From NCBI RefSeq assembly GCF_014648855.1, contig NZ_BMRX01000015.1:62001-126000 (forward strand): a stretch of DNA of 64,000 nucleotides, given 5' to 3'. Source of the stretch: Streptomyces parvulus (GTDB lineage: Bacteria > Actinomycetota > Actinomycetes > Streptomycetales > Streptomycetaceae). Both the position numbers and the translations under genes were made by a program. The notes beneath the pieces were generated by a model, which worked only from the letters and a program-made list of their open reading frames with translations, was not told the origin of the DNA and made no database searches. Each line of letters opens with the position of its first letter. Within the stretch, counting starts at the first letter, position 1. Positions 1 through 7,935 of this stretch are shown here, piece after piece.

Positions 1-1
1 C

Positions 2-796
2 ATCCGCGGGGTGGACGAGGTGCTCCACAAAGCCGGCGCGAGCATGGTGCTGTCCGCCGTGCACGGACGCAGCTCCGACACCCGCGAATGGATCGACCAG
101 CTCGCCGCCCGCCGCAGCAACGGGGCGATCCTCGTCGTCTCCGACCTGACGCCCCAGCAGCGCAAGAGGCTGGCCGCGCTGGAGGTCCCCTTCGTCCTGC
201 TCGACCCCGTCGGCAGCGTCGACGCGCTGGTCCCCACGGTCGGCGCCACCAACTGGGCCGGCGCGGTGAGCGCCACCCGGCACCTCATCGACCTGGGCCA
301 CACCCGGATCGCCCACCTGGCCGGCCCCCGGCACGTGCTGTGCAGCAGGGCCCGCGCCGACGGCTTCCGCGCCACCATGGAGTCGGCGGAACTCCCCGTG
401 CCGGCGGGCTGGGTGCCGTACGGGGAGTTCAACGACACCTCGGGACGCGCCGAGATGGCCCGTCTGCTGGACGCCGCCGACGCCGCGGGGGAGCCGGCCC
501 CCACCGCGGTCTTCGCCGCCAGCGACCTCCAGGCCCTCGGCGCCTTCGAGGCGCTGCGCGAGCGCGGCCGGGCCATCCCGCACGACGTGAGCCTCGTCGG
601 CTTCGACGACCTGCCCGTGGCCCGCTGGACCCACCCGCCGCTGACCACGGTGCGTCAGCCGCTGCAGGACATGGCCTCGATGGCCGCCAACACGCTGCTG
701 CGCATCATGGACGGCGAGCCCGCCGACCAGCTCCGCCTCGAACTCCCCACCCAGCTGGTGGTCCGGGGCAGCACCGCCCGACGGGCCGTGCCATGA
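2..796 (+). CDS. LacI-family transcriptional regulator, C-terminal part (cut by left window edge)
   Basis: The reading frame is open from the first bases of the window, so the N-terminal helix-turn-helix is missing. What remains is the periplasmic-binding-protein-like effector domain of the LacI/GalR family: a segment around HTRIAHLAGP, then AVFAASDLQALGAFEAL, the family hallmark VSLVGFDDLPVARWTHPPLTTVRQP, and the C-terminal LVVRGST. This domain normally binds a sugar and releases the DNA-binding domain from its operator. The next two genes encode secreted glycosidases, and a LacI-type operator lies between them at 2291-2308, so this protein is the likely regulator (inference). The family assignment is firm; the ligand is unknown. 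Confidence 0.9.
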   Translation: MRGVDEVLHKAGASMVLSAVHGRSSDTREWIDQLAARRSNGAILVVSDLTPQQRKRLAALEVPFVLLDPVGSVDALVPTVGATNWAGAVSATRHLIDLGHTRIAHLAGPRHVLCSRARADGFRATMESAELPVPAGWVPYGEFNDTSGRAEMARLLDAADAAGEPAPTAVFAASDLQALGAFEALRERGRAIPHDVSLVGFDDLPVARWTHPPLTTVRQPLQDMASMAANTLLRIMDGEPADQLRLELPTQLVVRGSTARRAVP

Positions 797-871
797 CCCG
801 CGCCGGCCGCCGACGCCGTGCCGCTCAGACCCGCCGGAGCTGTCGCCGGAGGCCGTTGCAGGTCCTGTGCC

Positions 872-912
872 GGACGTGGCCGCCCGGGGCCCGGGAGCCC
901 TCGGCCACGTCC
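872..912. terminator. Bidirectional hairpin terminator between convergent genes
   Basis: A perfect 11-bp stem, GGACGTGGCCG at 872-882 and its complement at 902-912, encloses a GC-rich loop that can itself fold. It sits between the stop of the LacI gene and the stop of the convergent glycosidase gene. No T-run is obvious, as is usual in Streptomyces. Confidence 0.65.
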
Positions 913-914
913 CG

Positions 915-2240
915 TCAGTGTCCGCTGTTCGCGTTGACCGGCCGGTGGACCGCGCCGTCGGCGGCGCCCGCCGCGTCACCGGTGCCGGTGAGGGCGCCGG
1001 TGGCGAAGTACGGCCTGCACACCGAGCCGTCCCAGTCGGTGGCGATCTCCAGCACCCGCCGGCCGTCCGCCGACGGGAGCAGCGGTGAGCTGTAGTTCTG
1101 GCAGTAGTTGACCTCCGGCGCCGGCACGGATACGGGCGCCTGGATCTCGTACCACGGACCGCTGCCGTTCTCCGTGTTGGCGAGGATCGTGCGGCCGCTG
1201 CCCGCGGCGGGCGTGCCGTCCCGGTTGAGCAGTCGCTGCCCGATCAGCAGCAGCCGCCCGTTGGGAGCGCCGTCCGGTGACGGTGCCCAGGCGACGGTGG
1301 GCGCGGCGCGGAAGTACTTGCCGTCTGCGGTCTCGGGGCGGTACCCGAGGAAGGCGGGGTCGCCCCAGTCCCAGCCGTCCGCCGAGGTCCGGAAGTGGAC
1401 CACGCACTGGTACTGGCCGCCGGGGGTGCAGATCTCGAAGGTCATGAAGTAGGTGCCGCCGGGCAGCCGCCGTACCACCGGCATGCCCGGGCGGTCCGTG
1501 GACAGGGTGCTCGCCACGGTGTCGTGGCGGTCCTGCCAGTGGACACCGTCGTAGCTGCGCGCGGCGACCAGCTTCTGGCTGTGCCCCGGATCCGTCTCGT
1601 CGGACCAGTGGCAGACCAGCGCGCCGTCCGCGGCCACCGAGAACTCCGGTTCCCACAGGCCGCCCGTACCGCCGGCGACGGCGCACGACGACAGGTAGGA
1701 CCAGGTGCGTCCGACGTCGTCGCTCCGCCAGATCCTGAGGGCCATCCGGCGGTTCTGCTCGTCCTGGCCGGCCGACGAGGCCCACAGCAGCGTGCCCGCG
1801 CGCAACCCGCCGACCTGCCGGGGCAGTTCGAAGAGCGTGGTGCAGCACAGGCCCTGGCCCGCGCCCGAGTCGGGGTCGACGACCCGCCCGACCTCGCGGA
1901 AGCTCGCCCCCTGGTCGGTGCTCTCGTGGATCGCGCCGACGCCGTTGTCACCGTCGAAGGTGACGACGCTCGCGAGGACGCGGCCGTCGGCGGCGCCGTT
2001 GTGCTCGAGGCGGACGGCGCGCGGATAGAGGCCCGTGCCGTCGCGCAGCGGCGTTCCCGTGGCCGCGGGTGCGACGGCGGGTCCTGAGGCGGTGGCCGTC
2101 TCCGGCGGACGGGACGCCCCCGGGGCGTCGGTGCCGGCGGTGGCGGGGGTGGCCAGGGCCAGGCTCAGGACGCCGGTCAGCAGGCAGAGCGCGGCCCTGC
2201 CCCGGGCCCGCGCGAGGAGGTGGTACAGGCGGAGGATCAC
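915..2240 (-). CDS. Secreted sialidase-superfamily beta-propeller glycosidase (sialidase / exo-arabinanase-like)
   Basis: A 441-residue protein starting at GTG 2240 behind GGAAGGAAG. The first about 36 residues are a signal peptide (Arg-rich start, hydrophobic CLLTGVLSLALATPATA). The mature part shows repeated Asp-box motifs of the sialidase fold (STDQGASF near residue 107, RSDDVGRTW near 170, RTSADGWDW near 285) and GGLWEPEFSV. Such six-bladed propellers hydrolyse terminal sugars; members include sialidases and GH93 exo-arabinanases. Because its divergent neighbour carries two arabinofuranose-binding modules, an arabinose-containing substrate is plausible (inference). It is read away from the GH2 gene, with a shared LacI-type operator in the promoter region. 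Exact specificity cannot be assigned. Confidence 0.75.
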   Translation of the reverse strand: MILRLYHLLARARGRAALCLLTGVLSLALATPATAGTDAPGASRPPETATASGPAVAPAATGTPLRDGTGLYPRAVRLEHNGAADGRVLASVVTFDGDNGVGAIHESTDQGASFREVGRVVDPDSGAGQGLCCTTLFELPRQVGGLRAGTLLWASSAGQDEQNRRMALRIWRSDDVGRTWSYLSSCAVAGGTGGLWEPEFSVAADGALVCHWSDETDPGHSQKLVAARSYDGVHWQDRHDTVASTLSTDRPGMPVVRRLPGGTYFMTFEICTPGGQYQCVVHFRTSADGWDWGDPAFLGYRPETADGKYFRAAPTVAWAPSPDGAPNGRLLLIGQRLLNRDGTPAAGSGRTILANTENGSGPWYEIQAPVSVPAPEVNYCQNYSSPLLPSADGRRVLEIATDWDGSVCRPYFATGALTGTGDAAGAADGAVHRPVNANSGH

Positions 2241-2290
2241 GACGGTCTTCCTTCCTGCGGAGGACGAGATCCGCGCCAGAGTAGAGCCGG

Positions 2291-2308
2291 GTGTACATCG
2301 ATGTAAAC
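2291..2308. promoter_or_regulatory. LacI-type operator in the divergent glycosidase promoter region
   Basis: The 18-bp element GTGTACATCGATGTAAAC is an inverted repeat with one mismatched pair and a central CG. Its core TACATCGATGTA (2294-2305) is a perfect palindrome. A central CG step is typical of LacI/GalR operators, and a LacI gene is adjacent. It lies about 50 bp upstream of the GTG at 2240 and about 145 bp upstream of the GH2 start. Confidence 0.6.
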
Positions 2309-2451
2309 GGAAGGGACAACACGGCTTGCGATGAAGGAAAATGTTTGATTCTTGCTCTTACTGAGGGACTTCGTTGAAGTCTGTTTCCGTGCTACGTTCC
2401 CCGCGTCTCAGTCGCTCACCCGCGTGTGCCCCCGTGCTCAGGAGGAGTTCG

Positions 2452-5280
2452 ATGCGACGCTTCATCGCCTTTCTGACGGCCCTGCTGATGTCGGCCGCAG
2501 GTGCCGTGTCCCTCGTCGGCACCGCGTCCGCGGTTGTCATGCCCAAGACACCTCCGTTGTCGACGCCGTGGACCGGCCAGGTGTCCACCACCAACCCCCT
2601 GCCGGAGTACCCGCGACCCCAGATGACGCGGCCCGAGTGGCAGTCGCTCAACGGGGAGTGGGAGTTCCTCAACCCGCCGGCCGACGGCGCCGGCAACGTC
2701 GACCGCAACGCGGCCCCACCGGTCGGACAGACCCTGCCCGAACGGATCCTGGTGCCCTACCCGGTGGAGTCGGCCCTGTCCGGCATCATGCGCAACGACA
2801 ACCGGGACCTGATGTTCTACAAGCGCTCCTTCACCGTCCCGCAGAACTGGAACGGAAGACGGGTGCAACTCCACTTCGGCGCCGTCGACCACGAGGCCAC
2901 GGTCTGGGTCAACGGCACCCGCGTCACCTCCCACAAGGGCGGCTACGACCGCTTCGAGGTCGACATCACGCCCCAGCTCAGGAGCGGCGCCAACGAACTG
3001 ATCGTGCGCGTCTACGACCCGACCGACGGGCGGGGCGAGAAGCAGACCGTCGGCAAGCAGGTGAACAACCCCGGCGGCATCTTCTACACACCGACGTCGG
3101 GGATCTGGCAGACCGTCTGGATGGAGCCCACGCCCGCGTCGTCGCTGTACTCCGTCGACATCCGTCCCAGCCTCTCGGACAACACCGCCCGGGTCCGCGT
3201 CTTCACCCGGGGCGACGTCGACGGCCACACCGTGCTCGCCGAGGCGATGAACGGCTCGACCGTCGTGGGCCGCGCCACCGGCGGCTTCACCGAGTTCGCC
3301 GTACCCGTCCCCGACGCCCGCCGCTGGTCGCCCGACGACCCGTTCCTGTACGACCTCCGGGTCACCCTGCGCAACGCCTCCGGCACCGCGGTGGACACCG
3401 TCACCAGCTACTTCGGCATGCGGGAGATCGGCGCCAAGAAGATCGACGGGGTCATGCGCCCCACGCTGAACGGTGAGTTCGTCTTCCAGATCGGCACCCT
3501 CGACCAGGGCTTCTGGCCCGACGGCCTCTACACCGCGCCCACCGACGACGCTCTCGCCTTCGACCTGCGCAAGCACAAGGAACTCGGCTTCAACATGGTG
3601 CGCAAGCACATCAAGGTCGAACCTGCACGCTGGTACTACCACGCCGACCGGCTCGGACTCCTGGTGTGGCAGGACATCCCCTCCACCCCGGCGTTCGACC
3701 ACGCCCGGACCCCCGCGCAGACCGCGCAGTTCGAGACCGAGGCGCGGGAGATCATCGACGAGCACCGCTTCTCGCCGGCCGTCGTCACCTACGTCCCGTT
3801 CAACGAGGGCTGGGGCGAATGGGACCTCGCCGCCACCAGGCGCGTCACCACCGCCCTGGAGAACCAGGATCCGTCCCGGCTGATGAACCCGCACAGCGGC
3901 TACAACTGCTGTGACTCCAGGGGCGATCCGGGAACCGGGGACATCATCGACTGGCACGTCTACACCGGCCCCGACGCACCCCGCCCCTCCGACACCCGCG
4001 TCTCCGTCCTCGGCGAGTTCGGCGGCATCGGACTGCGCACACCCGGCCACGAGTACAGTCCCAACGGCCAGTTCTTCGCCTACGAGCAGGTCGGCAGCAG
4101 CGAGCAGCTCAACGACCGCTACACCGGCATGGTCCGCGACGTCCGGCAGCTCATGACCACCAAGGGCCTGTCCGCCTACGTCTACACCGAGATCACCGAC
4201 GTGGAGGGCGAGTACAACGGCCTGCTCACCTACGACCGGCGCGTGCAGAAGGTCGACACCGAGCAGGTGCGCCGGGCCCACAGCGACCTGATCAACGCCT
4301 CCCGAACCCTCAACTCCCCGGCCCCCCTGACCCTCGGACACGTCCGGTCCTTCAAGGTGACCACGCCCGGACACACCGACCGCTACCTGCGGCACGCCGC
4401 CTCACTGGCCCGCACCGACGTCCTCGGCACCGGTTCGGCGGACGTCGCGCGCCAGGACGCCTCCTTCCGGACCGTGCCGGGCCTGGCCGACCCGCGCTGC
4501 TTCTCCTTCGAGGCGGTCAACCAGCCGGGCCGCTACCTGCGGCACGCCGACGGCCGGGTGCGGATCGACGCCGACACCGGTGGCCCCTTCGCCGCCGACG
4601 CCACCTGGTGCGCCCGGCCGGGCCTGGCCGCCGGCGGAGTCTCCCTGGAGGCCTCCAACCAGCGGGGCAGCTATCTGCGCCACTACGCGGACCAGGTCCA
4701 CCTGGCCCGCAGCGGCGGCCCGAACGCCTGGGACACCGCCACCTCGTTCGCCGCGGACGCCACGTGGAACACCGCCGAACCGGCCCTGTGGCGCAGCTCC
4801 GTCCTGCTGCCCACCGACCGGCGCCAGTCCCTGCGGGTGACCACCTGGGGGCACACCAACCGGTACCTGCGGCACGCCGACAGCCTCGCCCAGACCGAGA
4901 TCGTCGACGCCAACAGCAGCGGTCTGCTCAAGCAGGACGCCACCTGGACCCTGCGGCGCGGTCTCGCGGACTCCTCGTGCTACTCCTTCGAGTCCGTGAA
5001 CTACCCGGGCCGGTTCCTGCGCCACGCGGACAGCCGGGTCCGCACCGCGACCGACGACGGCTCGGCGCTCTTCCGGCAGGACGCCACCTTCTGCGCCCGT
5101 CCCGGGCTCGGCGGATCGGGCGTCACCTTCGAATCGATCAACATCCCGGGCTCCTACCTGCGCCACTTCGCATCCGCCGTCCACATCGCCGCCGGAAGCG
5201 GAGCCGGCGACTCCTACGACCGCCCGCAGACCCTCACGGCCGACGCGACCTGGAGCGTGGCGGCACCCTGGGCGCCCTGA
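2452..5280 (+). CDS. Secreted GH2-family glycoside hydrolase with two C-terminal AbfB (CBM42) domains
   Basis: The protein has 942 residues. ATG 2452 is preferred over the in-frame ATG 2374 because GGAGGAG precedes it at good spacing and the protein then opens with a signal peptide (MRRFIAFLTALLMSAAGAV). Residues about 55-600 are a GH2 beta-galactosidase-type fold: the N-terminal jelly roll (RPEWQSLNGEWEF), the TIM barrel with the acid/base Glu in FNEGWGEWD, and a candidate nucleophile in VLGEFGG. Residues about 620-770 and 785-940 are two copies of an AbfB arabinofuranose-binding module, each with repeated GRYLRHAD-type blocks. The enzyme probably trims galactosides or related side chains of arabinose-bearing plant polysaccharide outside the cell. 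Likely LacI-regulated together with the divergent propeller enzyme. Confidence 0.85.
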   Translation: MRRFIAFLTALLMSAAGAVSLVGTASAVVMPKTPPLSTPWTGQVSTTNPLPEYPRPQMTRPEWQSLNGEWEFLNPPADGAGNVDRNAAPPVGQTLPERILVPYPVESALSGIMRNDNRDLMFYKRSFTVPQNWNGRRVQLHFGAVDHEATVWVNGTRVTSHKGGYDRFEVDITPQLRSGANELIVRVYDPTDGRGEKQTVGKQVNNPGGIFYTPTSGIWQTVWMEPTPASSLYSVDIRPSLSDNTARVRVFTRGDVDGHTVLAEAMNGSTVVGRATGGFTEFAVPVPDARRWSPDDPFLYDLRVTLRNASGTAVDTVTSYFGMREIGAKKIDGVMRPTLNGEFVFQIGTLDQGFWPDGLYTAPTDDALAFDLRKHKELGFNMVRKHIKVEPARWYYHADRLGLLVWQDIPSTPAFDHARTPAQTAQFETEAREIIDEHRFSPAVVTYVPFNEGWGEWDLAATRRVTTALENQDPSRLMNPHSGYNCCDSRGDPGTGDIIDWHVYTGPDAPRPSDTRVSVLGEFGGIGLRTPGHEYSPNGQFFAYEQVGSSEQLNDRYTGMVRDVRQLMTTKGLSAYVYTEITDVEGEYNGLLTYDRRVQKVDTEQVRRAHSDLINASRTLNSPAPLTLGHVRSFKVTTPGHTDRYLRHAASLARTDVLGTGSADVARQDASFRTVPGLADPRCFSFEAVNQPGRYLRHADGRVRIDADTGGPFAADATWCARPGLAAGGVSLEASNQRGSYLRHYADQVHLARSGGPNAWDTATSFAADATWNTAEPALWRSSVLLPTDRRQSLRVTTWGHTNRYLRHADSLAQTEIVDANSSGLLKQDATWTLRRGLADSSCYSFESVNYPGRFLRHADSRVRTATDDGSALFRQDATFCARPGLGGSGVTFESINIPGSYLRHFASAVHIAAGSGAGDSYDRPQTLTADATWSVAAPWAP

Positions 5281-5409
5281 CCGGACCGCTCCGCACGACC
5301 GCGGACTCCCCGGGAAGAAAAACCGCATCCCCGTCATACCTCTCCCGTACGGCACCGAATACCTGGCAGACGGAAAGACGTCCGACAGGCAGCGGCTCAG
5401 GGGGTCCTC

Positions 5410-7935
5410 ATGACGGGACAGCGGCTGGAGGTGCGGGGCACGGTCCCCGCCCACCCCACCGGAGAGTCCGCGGATCCCGCGGCCGACGGAACGCGGGAGG
5501 CGTTCGCCGGGCTGCTCGCCGACGTGCTCCACGCCGACGACGTCCGCCCGGACAGTCACTTCTTCAACGACCTGGGTGCCGACTCGCTGCTGATGGCACA
5601 CTTCTGCGCCCGGGTCAGGAAGTGCCCCGGCCTGCCGTCCGTGTCGATGCGCGACATCTACCGGAATCCGACCCTCGACGCCCTCACCGGGGCGCTCGCG
5701 CACCCTCCGGCCCCGGCTCCCGGTCCCCCGGGGGCCGTGCCGGCGGCGCCGGTGCCCCGCGCACCCGAAGCGACGGGCCGCCCCCACCGCCTGATCTGCG
5801 GCGCCCTCCAGTTTCTGAGCTACCTCGGCTACGCGGGACTCCTCGCGGTCGTGACCTCCCTCGGCTACGACTGGATCTCCGCCGGCGGCGGCGTACTCGA
5901 CACCTACCTGAGGTCCGTGTCCTTCGGCGCGGTGCTGTTCGCCGTACTCTGCGCCCTGCCGGTGATCGCGAAGTGGCTGCTGATCGGCCGCTGGAAGCCG
6001 GCCCGGTTCCGGGTCTGGAGCCTCGCCTACGTCCGCTTCTGGCTGGTCAAGGCGCTGATCCGGGCGAGCCCGCTCGTCCTGTTCACCGGCACGCCGCTGT
6101 ACCCCCTGTACCTCCGGGCGCTCGGGGCGCGCGTCGGTCCGGGGGTGACGTTCCTGTCGCGCGGCCTGCCCGTCTGCACCGACCTGCTGACGATCGGCGC
6201 GGGCACCGTCGTCCGCAAGGACTCGCTGGTCAACTGCTACCGCGCCACCGACGGGGTGATCGAGACGGGCCCCGTCACCCTGGGAGCCGACGCGGTCGTC
6301 AGCGAGGCGACGGTGCTGGACATCCGCACCTCGCTCGGGCGCGGCGCGCAGCTGGGACACGCGTCCTCCCTGCACAGCGGCCAGGCGGTCCCCGACGGCG
6401 AACGCTGGCACGGCTCACCCGCCCAGCCCGGCGGACCCGACTTCCGCGGAGTGGAGCCCGTCCCCTGCGGCACGCCCCGGCGCGCCGCCTACGGGAGCGT
6501 CATGCTGCTGGCCGCGCTCCTGGTGTACATCCCGCTCGTGGTGGGCTTCGTCGACGTACTGCTCTCCCGCGTCCTCGCGGGCGCCACCGTGCTCGACCAG
6601 GGCCGCCCGACACCGGCCGGCTGGGTCTTCTACGCCGACATCCTGGTGATCACCTCCGTGGTCTTCTTCGGCGCGGTGCTCCTCGCGATCGTCCTGGTGG
6701 GCACCGTCCCGCGCCTGACCGGACGATGGGTCGTCCCCGGCCGGACGTATCCGCTCTACGGCCTGCACCACGGCCTGCACCGGGCGACGGCCCTGCTCAC
6801 CAACCGCAGGTCCCTCACCCGGCTGTTCGGCGACAGCACGGGCATCGTGCACTACCTGCGCTGGATCGGGTACGACCTGTGCCGCGTCGAGCAGACCGGC
6901 TCCAACTTCGGCACCCAGGTCAAGCACGAGAGCCCCTTCGTGAGCCGGGTGGGCACCGGCACCATGGTCGCCGACGGCCTCTCGCTGATGAACGCCGAGT
7001 ACTCCGGCTCCTCCTTCCGGCTGCGCCCGACGGCCGTCGGCGCGCACAACTTCCTGGGCAACCGCATCGCCTACCCGCCCGGCGGCAGGACCGGCGACAA
7101 CTGCCTGCTCGCGACCAAGGTCGGCATCCCCCTCGACGGTCCGCTGCGGCACGACGTCGGCCTGCTGGGCTCCCCCTCCTTCGAGATCCCGCGCTCGGTG
7201 CCGAGGGACAGCACCTTCGACGGGCTGAAGGAGGGCGACGGGCTGCGCCGCAGGCTGGCCGCCAAGAACCGCCACAACGCGGCGACGATGGCGGGCCACC
7301 TGCTCACGGGCTGGCTGTTCTTCTTCTGCGTCAGCCTGCTCTTCTCGTCCGCCGCGAGCCTGTACCCGCGCTGGGGGACCGTGGTGATCGCGCTGGCCAA
7401 CGCGGTCCTGCTGCCGTTCACCCTGCTCTACTTCGTCCTGGTCGAACGCGTCGTCACGGCGCTGCGTCCTCCGGGGCCGCTGTTCTGCTCGATCTACGAC
7501 CCGCGGTTCTGGCTGCGCGAGCGCTACTGGAAGATCCCCTCGGAGACGTACTTCCGGGTCCTCAACGGCACACCGTTCAAGGGCCTCGTGTGGCGCATGC
7601 TCGGTGTCCGGGTCGGAGCGAGGCTCTTCGACGACGGGTGCAGCCTGACCGAGCGCCCGATGGTCACCATCGGCGACGACTGCACGCTCAACGCGGGCAG
7701 CGTCGTGCAGTGCCACTCGCAGGAGGACGGCACCTTCAAGTCGGACCGCAGCGCGATCGGCTCCGGCTGCACCCTCGGGGTCGGCGCCTTCGTGCACTAC
7801 GGAGTGACGGTCGGCGACGGCGCTCGACTGGAGACCGACGTCTTCCTGATGAAGGGCGAGACCGTGCCCCCGGGGGCCCGCTGGGTGGGCAATCCGGCCC
7901 GCCCCGCGTCCGACGGAGACGGAGGCGAACGGTGA
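5410..7935 (+). CDS. Carrier protein fused to Pls/PosA-type multi-membrane hexapeptide-repeat (LbH) domain
   Basis: An 841-residue protein. Residues about 28-98 are a phosphopantetheine carrier domain (FFNDLGADSL, Ser59 as attachment site). A Pro-rich linker follows, then several membrane segments (about 130-155, 168-193, 480-505, 550-585, 640-660, 675-700) alternating with left-handed beta-helix hexapeptide stretches (about 235-320 and a clear C-terminal one about 735-825, ending VGNPARP). This matches the terminal region of Pls/PosA synthetases, the family of epsilon-poly-L-lysine synthetase, where such domains join activated amino acids at the membrane. Here the adenylation domain is absent and supplied by the next gene, whose ATG overlaps this stop by one base. 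Function as a polymer-forming condensing unit is inferred. Confidence 0.8.
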   Translation: MTGQRLEVRGTVPAHPTGESADPAADGTREAFAGLLADVLHADDVRPDSHFFNDLGADSLLMAHFCARVRKCPGLPSVSMRDIYRNPTLDALTGALAHPPAPAPGPPGAVPAAPVPRAPEATGRPHRLICGALQFLSYLGYAGLLAVVTSLGYDWISAGGGVLDTYLRSVSFGAVLFAVLCALPVIAKWLLIGRWKPARFRVWSLAYVRFWLVKALIRASPLVLFTGTPLYPLYLRALGARVGPGVTFLSRGLPVCTDLLTIGAGTVVRKDSLVNCYRATDGVIETGPVTLGADAVVSEATVLDIRTSLGRGAQLGHASSLHSGQAVPDGERWHGSPAQPGGPDFRGVEPVPCGTPRRAAYGSVMLLAALLVYIPLVVGFVDVLLSRVLAGATVLDQGRPTPAGWVFYADILVITSVVFFGAVLLAIVLVGTVPRLTGRWVVPGRTYPLYGLHHGLHRATALLTNRRSLTRLFGDSTGIVHYLRWIGYDLCRVEQTGSNFGTQVKHESPFVSRVGTGTMVADGLSLMNAEYSGSSFRLRPTAVGAHNFLGNRIAYPPGGRTGDNCLLATKVGIPLDGPLRHDVGLLGSPSFEIPRSVPRDSTFDGLKEGDGLRRRLAAKNRHNAATMAGHLLTGWLFFFCVSLLFSSAASLYPRWGTVVIALANAVLLPFTLLYFVLVERVVTALRPPGPLFCSIYDPRFWLRERYWKIPSETYFRVLNGTPFKGLVWRMLGVRVGARLFDDGCSLTERPMVTIGDDCTLNAGSVVQCHSQEDGTFKSDRSAIGSGCTLGVGAFVHYGVTVGDGARLETDVFLMKGETVPPGARWVGNPARPASDGDGGER

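Noticed and set aside
4608..7934. A very long open frame running into the adenylation gene, which would make a 1900-residue synthetase
   Set aside because: It opposes the codon-position GC pattern of the GH2 and carrier-LbH genes it crosses and encodes only Arg/Pro/Gly-rich noise until the ATG at 7935, where recognisable NRPS sequence begins.
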